Below the pieces are notes generated by a model, which saw only the letters and a program-made list of their open reading frames with translations, was not told where the DNA came from and did not search any database. A DNA stretch of 64,000 nucleotides. Source: Vibrio neonatus (GTDB lineage: Bacteria > Pseudomonadota > Gammaproteobacteria > Enterobacterales > Vibrionaceae). Location: the NCBI RefSeq assembly GCF_024346975.1, contig NZ_AP024886.1, positions 806,001 through 870,000 of the forward strand, read 5' to 3'. Shown in pieces: positions 63,681 to 64,000 of this stretch. Positions within the stretch are counted from its first letter, which is position 1, and each line of letters opens with the position of its first letter. Position numbers and translations under genes: made by a program.

Positions 63681-64000
63681 ATGAAGAAGCTGGCCTACGC
63701 AGTTGCACCACTTTTTTTAGCAATGGCATTAGCAGGATGTGGAGGTTCTGACTCAAATTCTAGCAGTTCCGATAACAGTACTCCTGATATTGGCAATGGT
63801 AACGGCGGTTCTGATAACGGCGACAACGGCCAAGTTGAACAAAATGCAGGTTGGGACATTAATCAGTGGAAACTTACCCTACCTGTTAGTTATGCCTATT
63901 ATAAAGAGTTCCATGGTGAAGGTAATCTTAAAGATGATGACAGTGCTGCAGAACTAATTCCAGCCGATTGTAGTCACAAAAACGAACTCACAACTGACAC
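63681..64000 (+). CDS. PL7-type alginate lyase, lipoprotein (N-terminal part, cut by window end)
   Basis: The frame runs off the window after 106 codons. It starts MKKLAYAVAPLFLAMALAGC, a signal peptide with lipobox LAGC, followed by a Ser/Asn/Gly/Asp-rich linker. It then has WDINQWKLTLPVSYA, the opening beta strand of PL7 (alginate_lyase2) enzymes, and DCSHKNELTTD, which fits the start of the conserved R/K-x-E-L strand. It would be an outer-membrane-anchored or surface endolyase that begins alginate breakdown. No AAGGAGG-type site is seen, only AAGG 12 nt before the ATG. Confidence 0.8.
   Translation, partial: MKKLAYAVAPLFLAMALAGCGGSDSNSSSSDNSTPDIGNGNGGSDNGDNGQVEQNAGWDINQWKLTLPVSYAYYKEFHGEGNLKDDDSAAELIPADCSHKNELTTD

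Overview
The window looks like a marine, alginate-eating gammaproteobacterium of the Vibrionaceae, most likely a Vibrio. The evidence is the moderately low GC content, the close protein matches to enterobacterial and Vibrio families (DeaD, RNase II, YqhD, AceA, GlcB), and the KdgM porin / sodium symporter / PL6 and PL7 lyase set. It may come from the second chromosome, but the window alone cannot prove that. I saw no tRNA, rRNA or CRISPR array.

Layout. 0-8.7 kb is housekeeping: acetate kinase (with an FNR-like box upstream), DEAD-box helicase DeaD, a 45-residue lipoprotein, RNase II, an AraC regulator and a YqhD-type aldehyde reductase. 8.7-12 kb is an AT-rich gap followed by a three-gene polar amino acid ABC importer. 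12.2-16.3 kb carries an S4-domain protein, a glutathione transferase, a coniferyl-type aldehyde dehydrogenase, a small membrane protein and a DJ-1/PfpI protein. 16.5-24.7 kb is a patchy accessory region: a TetR regulator with a large palindromic operator, a quinone-oxidoreductase-like gene, two short-chain dehydrogenases, gene remnants, an IS3 copy sitting inside a small membrane-protein gene, a toxin/antitoxin-like pair, and a second TetR next to a haloalkane-dehalogenase-like remnant.

24.7-30.4 kb holds the glyoxylate shunt (malate synthase G, isocitrate lyase) with a divergent XRE-type regulator. 30.4-37.1 kb is a thiamine operon under a TPP riboswitch: thiD, a ThiZXY-type pyrimidine ABC importer with two tandem binding proteins, tenA, thiM and thiE. 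37.6-40.2 kb has orphan TadE/TadF/TadG-like genes. 40-43.3 kb has a LysR regulator, an unrecognised protein and an acetyltransferase. 43.7-46.2 kb is a second IS3 copy directly abutting an IS256-family element. 46.3 kb carries a membrane acyltransferase-like gene.

47.5-64 kb is an alginate utilisation island. Outer-membrane KdgM porins and lipoprotein lyases (PL6, and a PL7 cut by the window end) would make and admit oligoalginate, and two near-identical SSS symporters would carry it across the inner membrane. Two parallel kdgM-lipoprotein modules encode large lipoproteins of unknown role. A short palindrome resembling a FadR/GntR operator recurs at equivalent positions before the symporters and the porins. 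The island also holds a candidate 230-nt structured RNA with its own promoter and terminator, a block of degenerate tandem repeats, and decayed IS481 and IS256 transposases between the two duplicated modules.
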